A DNA stretch of 34,533 nt, taken from the NCBI GenBank assembly GCA_949879855.1, contig CATLBX010000006.1:1-34533 (forward strand), in the 5' to 3' direction. This DNA is from an uncultured Coriobacteriia bacterium (lineage in GTDB: Bacteria > Actinomycetota > Coriobacteriia > Coriobacteriales > QAMH01). The notes beneath the pieces are model-generated. The model was not told the origin of the DNA. It saw only the letters and a list, made by a program, of their open reading frames with translations, and did not search any database. Position numbers and translations under genes: made by a program. Positions 22,979 to 30,734 of the stretch are shown piece by piece (within the stretch, counting starts at the first letter, position 1; every line of letters starts with the position of its first letter).

Positions 22979-23443
22979 ATGGATATCCGGAAGACGTTTG
23001 CAAACAATATAAGGGAATACCGCAAAGCCACGGGGTTAACCCAAGAGGGGCTTGCAGAATTGAGCGGCCTACATAGAACTTATATTGGAGGTATTGAGCA
23101 GGGCCGTATAAATGTTAGCTTAAACAACGTATCGAAAATTGCCGAGGCCCTCAACATTAGCCCATCTTTGCTGTTTATGAATCCCGCTGGTTCTGCAGCT
23201 GAAGTAGTTAAGAACATAAACGGCGAAGATAATTGTGCCCTGACTTACTACGCTCTTTGCAAATTCAGAGAAAACGAAGCCACTGTTCAACCACTAAACA
23301 TGGTTGATGTAGATATTGATACGCAAATTCTCTACTCTCTCATTCGCGATGGTGTAGACGACACCGAGGAGCTTGCTCAAAAGATGAAAACCACTCGGCT
23401 GCGCATACTCGATTATTTAAGTAATCACTGCCGTACAAGCTAA
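22979..23443 (+). CDS. XRE-family HTH regulator of the RiPP-like cluster
   Basis: A 154-residue regulator. Residues 1-65 are a Cro/C1-type helix-turn-helix: NNIREYRKATGLTQEGLAELSGLHRTYIGGIEQGR, then NNVSKIAEALNISPSLLF (shown in parts). The remaining 90 residues contain two predicted helical blocks, the last resembling a second small winged-helix element (LAQKMKTTRLRILDYLSNH). The start at 22979 has AAGGAG eight bases upstream; an upstream in-frame ATG at 22901 would add a hydrophobic, unrelated-looking 26 residues. It is divergent from the RiPP-like operon and probably binds the 35-bp dyad. Regulators of this type often control adjacent peptide or phage genes. Confidence 0.85.
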   Translation: MDIRKTFANNIREYRKATGLTQEGLAELSGLHRTYIGGIEQGRINVSLNNVSKIAEALNISPSLLFMNPAGSAAEVVKNINGEDNCALTYYALCKFRENEATVQPLNMVDVDIDTQILYSLIRDGVDDTEELAQKMKTTRLRILDYLSNHCRTS

Positions 23444-23520
23444 GCAGAGGCCCTTCCGTTATGCGATCCTGCAGTCGTCTCAACCAAAATGATACAGGGC
23501 CTTGACACGCGACCTGTCGT

Positions 23521-23566
23521 GAGGTTCCTCAGCTCCGCTTCGGCGCGCTCGGGGTAACAAGACAGA
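23521..23566. repeat. Diverged REP-like element after proB
   Basis: It begins GAGGTTCCTCAGCTCC, has CTTCGGCGCGCTCGG in the middle and ends AACAAGACA. The layout matches the GAGATTTCTC elements at 6637 and 6719. It abuts the proB stop codon. Confidence 0.5.
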
Positions 23567-23567
23567 G

Positions 23568-24638
23568 CTAGAAGATGACGAGCTCGTCGCGGTTGATGAA
23601 CTCGCGCTCGCCGTGTTTGCCGAGCAACCCGGAGAGCTCATCAGCAGCGTATCCGGCAAGTCCACGGCCGATGATGCGACCCTGCAAGTCGACGACATCG
23701 ACCGGGTCGCCCGCCACAAACGCACCCTCGACCGACGAGATGCCCACGGGCAGCAGCGAGCCGCCGTGATTGAGCAGCGCGTTGCAGGCTCCATCATCGC
23801 AGGCCACGCGACCCTTGACCTTGCCGCCGAGCGCAATCCACGACTTGCGTGCCGCCAGGCCGTTCGAGCTCTCGTCGAAGAAGGTCGTGCCGACCTGACG
23901 CCCGTGTACCGCATCGGTGATGGCTCCGCGGCGATGGCCCTCGCAGATGACCATCGGAATGCCGGCCGCCATGAGCACGCGCGCGGCCGCAATCTTGGTG
24001 AGCATGCCGCCCGAACCGCTGCGGCTGCCGACACCCCCGGCGCCATTCTCGATTTCCTCGCTCATCTTGCTCACCGTGTTGAGCAACTCGGCGTCCTCGT
24101 TCTTGCGCGGGTCGGCCGTATACAGACCGTCGATATCGCTCAGCAGAACCACGAGGTCGGCGTTCACGGAGGTCGCGACCATGGCCGCGAGCGTATCGTT
24201 GTCGCCGAAGCGAATCTCCTCGACGGCAACGGTATCGTTCTCGTTGATGATGGGCACCACGCCGAGCTCGAGCAGGCGCTCAATCGTGTCGCGCGCATGC
24301 AGGTAGGATTCGCGCTGACCCGTGGTCGCGCGCGTCATGAGGATCTGGCCCACCGTCACGCCAAAGCAGGCGAAGGTGTCGGTGTACTGGCGGATGAGGC
24401 CGACCTGGCCAATCGAGGCTGCGGCCTGCAGCGTGGGCATGTCGTCGGGACGATCACCGTGGATGCCGAGCACCTCGAGGCCGAGCGCGATGGAACCCGA
24501 GGACACGATGATGGGCTGAATGCCCTCGTCGTGCATGAGGTTGGCGCATTCCGAGGCAAGGTGCCCCACGAAGACAGCGTCGACCTTCCCGTCCTTCACG
24601 AGGGTGGACGAGCCAATCTTGATTACCACGCGTTTCAT
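23568..24638 (-). CDS. proB: Glutamate 5-kinase
   Basis: A 356-residue enzyme for the first step of proline synthesis: ATP-dependent phosphorylation of the gamma-carboxyl of glutamate. The amino-acid-kinase fold starts VVIKIGSSTLVKDGK. SSGSIALG and INENDTVAVEEIRFGDND, then VVLLSDIDGLYTADPR, are characteristic of the active site. GGMLTKIAAARVLMAAGIPMV is the conserved lid/helix segment. The C-terminal 75 residues form the PUA domain (GGKVKGRVACDDGACNAL). Length is standard. It is the last gene of gcs-like-obg-proB, 4 bp after obg. proA is not visible here. Confidence 0.97.
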   Translation of the reverse strand: MKRVVIKIGSSTLVKDGKVDAVFVGHLASECANLMHDEGIQPIIVSSGSIALGLEVLGIHGDRPDDMPTLQAAASIGQVGLIRQYTDTFACFGVTVGQILMTRATTGQRESYLHARDTIERLLELGVVPIINENDTVAVEEIRFGDNDTLAAMVATSVNADLVVLLSDIDGLYTADPRKNEDAELLNTVSKMSEEIENGAGGVGSRSGSGGMLTKIAAARVLMAAGIPMVICEGHRRGAITDAVHGRQVGTTFFDESSNGLAARKSWIALGGKVKGRVACDDGACNALLNHGGSLLPVGISSVEGAFVAGDPVDVVDLQGRIIGRGLAGYAADELSGLLGKHGEREFINRDELVIF

Positions 24639-24641
24639 CGT

Positions 24642-26051
24642 CTAGCCCTCTCGGTCAATGATGTTATCGAATTCCTCGTCGCCCCAGCCCGCAGGCTCGA
24701 ACTCGAAGGCGATGTCCATGATGCGCACCTCGTCGCCGGCATGCGCGCCCGCCGCGGTAAGCGCACGCTCGACACCGGCACGCTCCATGCGGCGCTGGAG
24801 AAAGGCGACGGCCTCGTCGTTATCCCATTCGGTCTGAACGACCATGCGCTCGACGCCGCGTCCATGCACGCGCCAGGCATGCGGCTCCTCTTCCTCGACC
24901 TCGATGGCGCGGTCACGCTCGAGGCGCTTGTGCTCCCAAATCTGGTCGTACTCGGGCATCGGGTCTTCGGCCGCCTGCTCGCGCAGACGATGGACCTCGG
25001 TTGCCGTTGCCGCGATGAGCGAGTCAATGCCCGTCTGCGTCACGGCGCTCACCGCGAAAAACGGGATGGGATTAGCGATGTCGATGCCATCGTCGAGCAG
25101 GCGCTCGGAAAGTTCCTCGCTTTCGGCCTTCACATGTGCGCGCAGACGCTCGAGGTTTTCCTCGGTGCCGGGCACGTCGACCTTGTTGCCCACAACGATG
25201 ACGGGACGATCCGCAAGCTCGGGTGCATAGAGGCGCAGCTCGCGTTTGATGATTTCGTAATCCTCGACCGGGTCGCGCCCCTCGAGGCCACCCGTCAGGT
25301 CGACAACGTGCAAGATGAGCGCCGTGCGCTCGACATGGCGCAGGAACTCGTGACCGAGGCCCTTGCCCTCGGCAGCGCCCTCGATAAGACCGGGAACGTC
25401 GGCCACCGTGAAGCTCAGGTCGCCGTAGCGCACCATGCCGAGATTGGGCGTGAGCGTCGTGAACGGATAATCAGCAATCTTGGGACGCGCGGCCGACATG
25501 CAGGCGATGAGCGAGCTCTTGCCCACCGACGGCATGCCCACGAGCGCGGCATCGGCCATGAGCTTCATCTCGAGCTCGATCCAGAACGGCTCGGTCGGCT
25601 CGCCCAGCTCGGAGAACGAAGGGGCACGCCTCGTCGGCGTGACGAAGTGCGTATTGCCGCGACCGCCGCGACCGCCCTTGGCGACGATTACGCGCTCGCC
25701 GTTGTGCGTGAGGTCCGCGATTTCCTCGCTCGGCTCGAGGTCTTCGTCGAGCAGGCGCACGACCGTGCCCACGGGCACCTTGAGGATGAGGTCCTCGCCA
25801 TTCGCGCCGTGCATGCGCTTGCCCTGGCCATGCGTGCCCTTCTGCGCCTTGAAGTGGTGCTTGTAGCGATAGTCGATGAGCGTGGAGACCGTAGCATCCG
25901 CGACGATGACAATATCGCCTCCGCGTCCACCATCGCCGCCATCCGGGCCGCCCTTGGGGACATGGGCCTCGCGGCGAAACGAGGTGCAGCCGGCACCGCC
26001 GTTGCCAGACTTGACCTGGATGCGTACCTGGTCGGTGAAAGTCCCCGCCAT
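24642..26051 (-). CDS. obg: GTPase Obg/CgtA
   Basis: A 469-residue GTPase linked to ribosome assembly and stress responses. The glycine-rich Obg fold at the N-terminus contains GNGGAGCTSFRREAHVPKGG and GDGGRGGD. The GTPase motifs are G1 GMPSVGKSSLI, G3 DVPGLIEGAAEGKGLG, G4 NKVD and G5 near VSAVTQTG. The C-terminal OCT domain (after residue about 390) is present, as in Gram-positive Obg. The start at 26051 is chosen because MAGTFTDQVRIQVKSGNGG is the conserved N-terminus; longer in-frame readings are not protein-like. It begins one base after the gcs-like stop codon, so translation is coupled. Confidence 0.97.
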   Translation of the reverse strand: MAGTFTDQVRIQVKSGNGGAGCTSFRREAHVPKGGPDGGDGGRGGDIVIVADATVSTLIDYRYKHHFKAQKGTHGQGKRMHGANGEDLILKVPVGTVVRLLDEDLEPSEEIADLTHNGERVIVAKGGRGGRGNTHFVTPTRRAPSFSELGEPTEPFWIELEMKLMADAALVGMPSVGKSSLIACMSAARPKIADYPFTTLTPNLGMVRYGDLSFTVADVPGLIEGAAEGKGLGHEFLRHVERTALILHVVDLTGGLEGRDPVEDYEIIKRELRLYAPELADRPVIVVGNKVDVPGTEENLERLRAHVKAESEELSERLLDDGIDIANPIPFFAVSAVTQTGIDSLIAATATEVHRLREQAAEDPMPEYDQIWEHKRLERDRAIEVEEEEPHAWRVHGRGVERMVVQTEWDNDEAVAFLQRRMERAGVERALTAAGAHAGDEVRIMDIAFEFEPAGWGDEEFDNIIDREG

Positions 26052-26052
26052 G

Positions 26053-27288
26053 TTAGATCCCCTTGAAGTCCATGAGAGGCTCGAGGTATTCCGCCTCGAC
26101 GCCCAGGCCATCTGGCGCAATCTGGAAGAGCAGGCCAATCCAGTTCTCGAGCGTGCGGCCGTAAATCACGGCATCGAGCTCGTCGGCAATTACGGCGTCG
26201 ATGGCGTCCTCGACACTCTGCTCGGTGTAGGGCCATGCGCCATCCTCGCCCACGCCGAGCGCATGCTCGATGATGTCGAGGTTGGTCTCGCCATAGAAGA
26301 TGCCCTTGATAAGCGCGGCATAGCCGAGCGCGACATCGAAGGGCACCGAATCGCCCTGGCGAATCTCGACGTAGCGCTTGAGGCGCACGTCGGGCCACAC
26401 CATACTCATGAGGTGCTCGATGTCGTCCTTGGTCATGGGCGCGTCGGCATACGCCTCGGCGGCGGTCATCGTTCCCGTGGAATGCACGTCGGGACGCGTG
26501 ATGAAGATGGGCGGAACGGAGAGCAGCCAATCCGCGTAGGCGGCAAAGCCGAAGCCCTCGTCGAAGAGGCCGGGGATGGCGCCGCAACGCACCGGGTCGA
26601 CCTCGCGCCACACCTTCATGCGACGCAGCGGCGTGGAATTGGGCTCGCCCTCGAAGACCGGCACGTTATCGAGCAGGTACGAGAAGATGGGGCCGAGCAG
26701 CGTGGCGATGCGCAGCTTGCGCACGGCATCGGCCTCGTTCGCGAAGTCGATGGAGACCTGCATGGAGGTGGTCGCACGCATCATGCGCTCGGCGTGCATG
26801 CCGGGCAACTTCGAGAAGTACTCGTCCATGAAGTGATAGCGCGGCTTGGGGATGATGGGCAGATCGGCCGCGTGATTCTTGGGGTCGTAGCCAAGCGGCA
26901 CGAGCGAATAGTCGAAGGGCTTGAGGATCTGCTTCATGCGCAGCGCGAAGTTGTCGTACTCGTTCTCGACACCGGCAAGCGTGAGCATGGGCGAGATGGA
27001 GAGCTCGAGCTGCGCGGCAGGCTCGATGGTCACGTTGGAGTCGAGGCGGAACAGCGAGAGGATGTCACCCTCCTCGTTGCGCACGACCTCGGAGTAGTAC
27101 GGGCTCAGCTGCTCGAGAATGTCGCGCACGCCGAGGCGGCCGTGCTTCTCGATGTAGGGCACGCGATCGCCGTCCTCGTCGAGCACGAACTGCTCAATCT
27201 CGACGCCGATGTAGCCCATGTCGCCGCCCTTGCACCCCGATTCGAGGTACTCGACGATTATCTCGCGGTTATCGAATTGCTCGGTCAT
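26053..27288 (-). CDS. Glutamate-cysteine ligase family protein (GCS2 type)
   Basis: A 411-residue ATP-dependent carboxylate-amine ligase of the GCS2 group (plant/alphaproteobacterial GshA and actinobacterial EgtA relatives), expected to form gamma-glutamyl-cysteine or a related dipeptide. Visible segments are YIGVEIEQFVLD (substrate/metal Glu residues), IEPAAQLELSISPMLTL, the region MMRATTSMQVSIDFANEADA, and R-P-D-V-H-S-T-G. It is first gene of a tight operon with obg and proB; proB also activates the gamma-carboxyl of glutamate. Actual products (glutathione, ergothioneine or another thiol) cannot be read from context, as no partner ligase is present. Confidence 0.85.
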   Translation of the reverse strand: MTEQFDNREIIVEYLESGCKGGDMGYIGVEIEQFVLDEDGDRVPYIEKHGRLGVRDILEQLSPYYSEVVRNEEGDILSLFRLDSNVTIEPAAQLELSISPMLTLAGVENEYDNFALRMKQILKPFDYSLVPLGYDPKNHAADLPIIPKPRYHFMDEYFSKLPGMHAERMMRATTSMQVSIDFANEADAVRKLRIATLLGPIFSYLLDNVPVFEGEPNSTPLRRMKVWREVDPVRCGAIPGLFDEGFGFAAYADWLLSVPPIFITRPDVHSTGTMTAAEAYADAPMTKDDIEHLMSMVWPDVRLKRYVEIRQGDSVPFDVALGYAALIKGIFYGETNLDIIEHALGVGEDGAWPYTEQSVEDAIDAVIADELDAVIYGRTLENWIGLLFQIAPDGLGVEAEYLEPLMDFKGI

Positions 27289-27345
27289 GACAGCCTCATT
27301 CGCCGGTGTTCCTAGTTAACCCGATATGGTACCGCAACCTGCGAA

Positions 27346-27439
27346 ATGAGACAGCGTCTCAGGCATCTTGCCTCAAACGATGGCCAAAACTGACGAAATG
27401 CCGATGTTTTGAGACAACGTCTCCGGGATGCTGTCTCAT
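27346..27439. repeat. Paired GAGACA inverted-repeat units after the LysR gene
   Basis: Two 31-bp units, ATGAGACAG-N13-TTGCCTCAA (27346-27376) and TTGAGACAA-N13-CTGTCTCAT (27409-27439), face each other across 32 bp. The outer ends ATGAGACAGC and GCTGTCTCAT match perfectly. The right unit overlaps the LysR stop codon. Confidence 0.8.
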
Positions 27440-28362
27440 TCCCCTAGATACCGTGCGACGAGCGGGTTGCTTTTGATAACGGCGCGCAGGTTGTCGATGT
27501 AGGCCGCGAGCAAGCCATCGAGCACGCGTTCCTTGTGGATGAGATAGCCCACGGTCATCGTGATGTCGGTGTCGAGCGGGATGGTGACGATGCCATCTTG
27601 CATCTCGGGCGTGAGGATGCCCGTCGAAAGGGTGTAGCCGTCGAAATCGGTGAGCAGGCTCGTGAGCGTGGCGCGATCCGAGATGCGAATCTTGCGCTTG
27701 TGCGGTACCTCGGAAAGCGGCTCTTCCGAAAAGAAGAACGAGTTTGCGGTGCCTTGCTCGAACGAGTAGCGCGGATAATCCTCGAGCTCGTCGAGCGTGA
27801 GCCTTTCGCTCCCGGCTAATGGATGCTGCTCGCCCACGAAGACGTTGACGGGCGCCTCGAACAGCGGCGTGAACGTGAGCTGCGCATCTTCGAAGGCGTT
27901 TCTGAGCACACGGGCGTTGTTCCGGTCGATATAGAGAATGCCAATGTCCGAGCGGTGCGTGCGGACATCCTCGATAATCTCGCCCGTGGCTGCCTCTCGC
28001 ATGATGAAGTCATACTCTTCGTCATCGCAACTATCCACGGTATCGATGAACGCACGCACGCAAAACGCATAGTGCTGGGTCGAGACCGAAAAGCGCGCCT
28101 CGTGGCTCTTGCTCGCGTAATGCGTTTCGAGCATGTCGGCCTGCTCGACGACCTGGCGTGCGTAGGCGAGGAGCTCGGTTCCCTCGTTCGTCAACGCGAC
28201 GCCACGGTTGGTACGCGAGAAGATCTCGATGCCAAATTCCCGCTCGAGCTCCCTCACCGCGATGGAAAGGTTGGACTGGGAGGCATACATCCTCCGAGCC
28301 GCCGCACTCATGGAGCCGGTTTCGGCGATGGCGATGAGATAGCGAAGTTGCTGCAAGGTCAT
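27436..28362 (-). CDS. LysR-family transcriptional regulator
   Basis: A 308-residue LTTR. The N-terminal winged HTH is textbook: MTLQQLRYLIAIAETGSMSAAARRMYASQSNLSIAVRELEREFGIEIFSR (positions 1-50, here in parts for length) with the recognition helix QSNLSIAVRELE. A linker helix follows, then a periplasmic-binding-like effector domain of about 220 residues. The domain shows SDIGILYID, LTLDELEDYPRYSFEQ, GYTLSTGIL and LDTDITMTVGYLIHKE. This domain is clearly homologous to the free-standing effector protein at 29930-30583. The gene is divergent from the CoA-ligase operon, and inverted repeats in the gap may be its binding sites. Aromatic acids are plausible effectors, by inference. Confidence 0.93.
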   Translation of the reverse strand: MTLQQLRYLIAIAETGSMSAAARRMYASQSNLSIAVRELEREFGIEIFSRTNRGVALTNEGTELLAYARQVVEQADMLETHYASKSHEARFSVSTQHYAFCVRAFIDTVDSCDDEEYDFIMREAATGEIIEDVRTHRSDIGILYIDRNNARVLRNAFEDAQLTFTPLFEAPVNVFVGEQHPLAGSERLTLDELEDYPRYSFEQGTANSFFFSEEPLSEVPHKRKIRISDRATLTSLLTDFDGYTLSTGILTPEMQDGIVTIPLDTDITMTVGYLIHKERVLDGLLAAYIDNLRAVIKSNPLVARYLGE

Positions 28363-28417
28363 GGCAATTCCATAGCTCGTCTGGATGTTCGTTGCATCAT
28401 TGTATTCGGAACCGTTC

Positions 28418-28455
28418 GATTGTCTATATGGCTAAGCAATCTATTTTATCAATAG
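28418..28455. promoter_or_regulatory. Two dyads in the LysR/CoA-ligase intergenic region, possible LysR sites
   Basis: GATTG-N14-CAATC (28418-28441) abuts CTATT-TTATC-AATAG (28441-28455) in the 206-bp divergent gap. AT-rich interrupted dyads in this position fit LTTR binding sites, but a strict T-N11-A match was not confirmed. Confidence 0.4.
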
Positions 28456-28568
28456 CAAGCTGTGAAAACTCCGCATGGACAAAGGTCTAGGCAACGCAGC
28501 AAAAGTCTGGTGAAATAGCGGACGTTCATTTGAAAGCAGGCTGATTGACACGCGAAAGGAGCTTCAGC

Positions 28569-29912
28569 ATGGCAAAGAAGAACGTTCCCTATGATCAAGA
28601 GTATTACGATAAGGAAATCGAGACCATGCCGCGTGAGCAGCTCGAGGAACTGCAGCTCGGATATCTCAAAGACGAGCTGCAGTTCGCCTACGACAACTGT
28701 CCGTATTACAAGCGCGCCTGGGACGAGGCCGGCATCTCCCCCGAGATTGAGAGCCTTGCCGACTTGCAGAAGTTCCCCTTCATCAACAAGCAGACCGAGC
28801 GAGATACGCAGGGTGTCGGCAGCTTCTTCGGCGAGCTCTGCGGCGTGCCCGAAGATGACGTCGTCTACATGGCCACCTCGTCGGGCTCGACCGGCGTTCC
28901 GACGATGAGTCCGTTCACCCAGGGTGACTTCGAGGACTTCATGAAGGCCGAGAGCCGCCTGTTCTGGCAGGCGGGCATGCGTCCCAACGACCGCTACCTG
29001 CACGGCATGAACTTCGCGCTCTACGTCGGCGGCCCCTGCGTCATCGGCGCCCAGGAACTCGGCGCGCTCGGCATCTGGGTCGGTGCGGTCCCGAGCGATC
29101 GCTTGCTGTGGGCGATGAAGCAGTACCAGCCCACCTTCTTCTGGTCGTCGCCCTCGTATGCATGGCAGCTCGGCCAGAAGGCCATCGAGAAAGGCTATGA
29201 TCCCAAGACGGACTTCGCATCGCTCAAGCACATCATCATCTCGGGTGAGCCCGGCGGCTCCATCGAGTCGACGCGCAAGGCCATCGAGGAGATTTGGGAC
29301 GCGAGCGTCTACGACTTCTTCGGCCTGTCCGATATCTACGGCGCCTGCGCGGCCATGTGCGATGCCAAGGACGGCCTGCACATCATCGAGGACCAGATTC
29401 TCGTCGAGGTCGTCGACCCTGCCACGGGCGAGGTCCTGCCCGATGGCGAGCGCGGCGAGATCGTCTACACGACGCTCAAGAAGCGCGCGCGCCCGATGAT
29501 TCGCTTCCGCAGCGGCGACATCGGCCACGTCAACCGCGAGACCTGCGAGTGCGGTCGCACCATGACCCGCATCTACATCCAGGGCCGCAAGGACGAGATG
29601 TTCATCGTGAGCGCGGTCAACGTGTTCCCGAGCGACATCGAGTACATCGTGCGCAACGACAAGGGCCTGTCCGGCGAATATCTCATCCGCGTCTACGACG
29701 AGAACTTCACGACGCGCTACGAGGTTTCCGTCGAGCGTGCGTTTGGCTCCGATGAGGCGTACGATGAAATCGCCAAGCGCGTCGAGAACGAGCTCAAGAC
29801 GCACACCGGCGTACGTCCGGCCAAGGTGCTCGTATTCGACACCGACAAGCTGGGCACTTCGAGCGAGCACAAGGCAAAGCGCTTCATCGACGAGCGCGAC
29901 CAGGACGCGTAG
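28569..29912 (+). CDS. Phenylacetate-CoA ligase family adenylate-forming enzyme
   Basis: A 447-residue PaaK-type enzyme: ATP-dependent activation of a carboxylic acid to an acyl-adenylate, then thioesterification with CoA. The P-loop-like motif TSSGSTGVPT, ISGEPGGS, the substrate-pocket/AMP segment YDFFGLSDIYGACAAMC, GEIVYTTL, and RFRSGDIGHV with a nearby CECGRT (a Cys pair seen in this family) are all present. The C-terminal small domain includes GRKDEMFIVSAVNVFPSDIE. Size matches PaaK (430-450). The start at 28569 has AAGGAG eight bases upstream; an ATG at 28545 is in frame but poorly placed. It is co-transcribed with the LysR-like effector protein 17 bp downstream. Substrate is likely an aromatic or aryl-acetic acid, not certain. 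Confidence 0.92.
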   Translation: MAKKNVPYDQEYYDKEIETMPREQLEELQLGYLKDELQFAYDNCPYYKRAWDEAGISPEIESLADLQKFPFINKQTERDTQGVGSFFGELCGVPEDDVVYMATSSGSTGVPTMSPFTQGDFEDFMKAESRLFWQAGMRPNDRYLHGMNFALYVGGPCVIGAQELGALGIWVGAVPSDRLLWAMKQYQPTFFWSSPSYAWQLGQKAIEKGYDPKTDFASLKHIIISGEPGGSIESTRKAIEEIWDASVYDFFGLSDIYGACAAMCDAKDGLHIIEDQILVEVVDPATGEVLPDGERGEIVYTTLKKRARPMIRFRSGDIGHVNRETCECGRTMTRIYIQGRKDEMFIVSAVNVFPSDIEYIVRNDKGLSGEYLIRVYDENFTTRYEVSVERAFGSDEAYDEIAKRVENELKTHTGVRPAKVLVFDTDKLGTSSEHKAKRFIDERDQDA

Positions 29913-29929
29913 GAAGGCAAGGGATTACC

Positions 29930-30583
29930 ATGACCAAGAAATTCGCCATCTCCGGACAGCACTACCTGTTCGATGTTCAGTCCTTCGCGGCCCTCGTCCT
30001 CGCTCTCGGCGGCGATGATTACGAGTACGCACTGCGTGACCGCACGACCAAGCGCGTCATCGAAGACGTCGCAAGCGGCGAAAGCGAAATCGGCGTGCTT
30101 GTCGAGACCACGCGCTCGGCGTCGGGTCTTGAAGAGGCCTTCGCGCAAGCAGGCGTGGAGTTCGTCGAGCTCATCGAGTCAACGCCGCGCGTCGCGTTAC
30201 CGAAGAGCCATCCGTTCGTGAACGCCGAATCGCTCACGCTCGACCAGCTCGAGGACTTCCCGTACATCTACTTCGAGCAGGAAGAGGATGCCCCGGTCTG
30301 CTTTGCCGAAGAGGCGCTTGCAGACGAAGCGCGCCGCAAGAGCATTGCCTGCACGGACCGCGCATCGCTTTCCGAGCTCATCGTCGCGCTCAACGGCTAC
30401 ACGGTGACGAGCGGCATTCTCGTTGGCATCTCCGATGGGTCATCCTTGGCCACGGTGCGTCTCGACACGGATGTGACACTGCACCTGGGCTACATCGTCA
30501 AGAAGGGCGCGAAGCTTTCCGATACGGCCAAGAAGTTCGTCGAAAAACTCGAGGGCAACCTCAAGAAGTACGCGAAGTTCTAA
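29930..30583 (+). CDS. Stand-alone LysR effector-binding domain without HTH
   Basis: A 217-residue protein homologous along its whole length to the C-terminal domain of the LysR protein encoded at 27436-28362. Matching segments include SEIGVL/SDIGIL, LTLDQLEDFPYIYFEQ/LTLDELEDYPRYSFEQ, GYTVTSGIL/GYTLSTGIL and LDTDVTLHLGYI/LDTDITMTVGYL. The helix-turn-helix and linker helix are missing, and the gene begins cleanly with its own ATG, so it is not a broken LysR. It lies 17 bp after the CoA-ligase gene, with a strong terminator after it. A ligand sensor, decoy partner that mixes with the full LysR, or effector buffer are possible roles. Such free LTTR domains are uncommon. Confidence 0.85.
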   Translation: MTKKFAISGQHYLFDVQSFAALVLALGGDDYEYALRDRTTKRVIEDVASGESEIGVLVETTRSASGLEEAFAQAGVEFVELIESTPRVALPKSHPFVNAESLTLDQLEDFPYIYFEQEEDAPVCFAEEALADEARRKSIACTDRASLSELIVALNGYTVTSGILVGISDGSSLATVRLDTDVTLHLGYIVKKGAKLSDTAKKFVEKLEGNLKKYAKF

Positions 30584-30616
30584 AGACGCGGCTCATTGAC
30601 TCGGCAGTTGCGTATA

Positions 30617-30645
30617 GGGCGGTCCACATGGGCCGCCCCCTTTTG
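30617..30645 (+). terminator. Terminator of the CoA-ligase operon
   Basis: GGGCGGTCC and GGGCCGCCC pair (one U-G) around ACAT, followed by CCTTTTGTT. It lies 34 bp after the stop at 30583. Confidence 0.85.
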
Positions 30646-30734
30646 TTGAAAGAGACAAGACTCATAATCGAGCATCGATAAAATGGCCCTGTTCTTGCTG
30701 ATAACGGCAAAAACACTCGCCGGCAAGCAAGACA

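Noticed and set aside
23613-26066. An 817-codon rightward open frame over proB and obg
   Set aside because: It is antisense to two certain genes with full motifs; low-complexity Arg/Ala/Asp composition.
29930-30583. Pseudogene of a LysR regulator
   Set aside because: It has its own ribosome-binding spacing after the CoA-ligase gene, an intact frame and conserved domain ends; there is no HTH remnant upstream.
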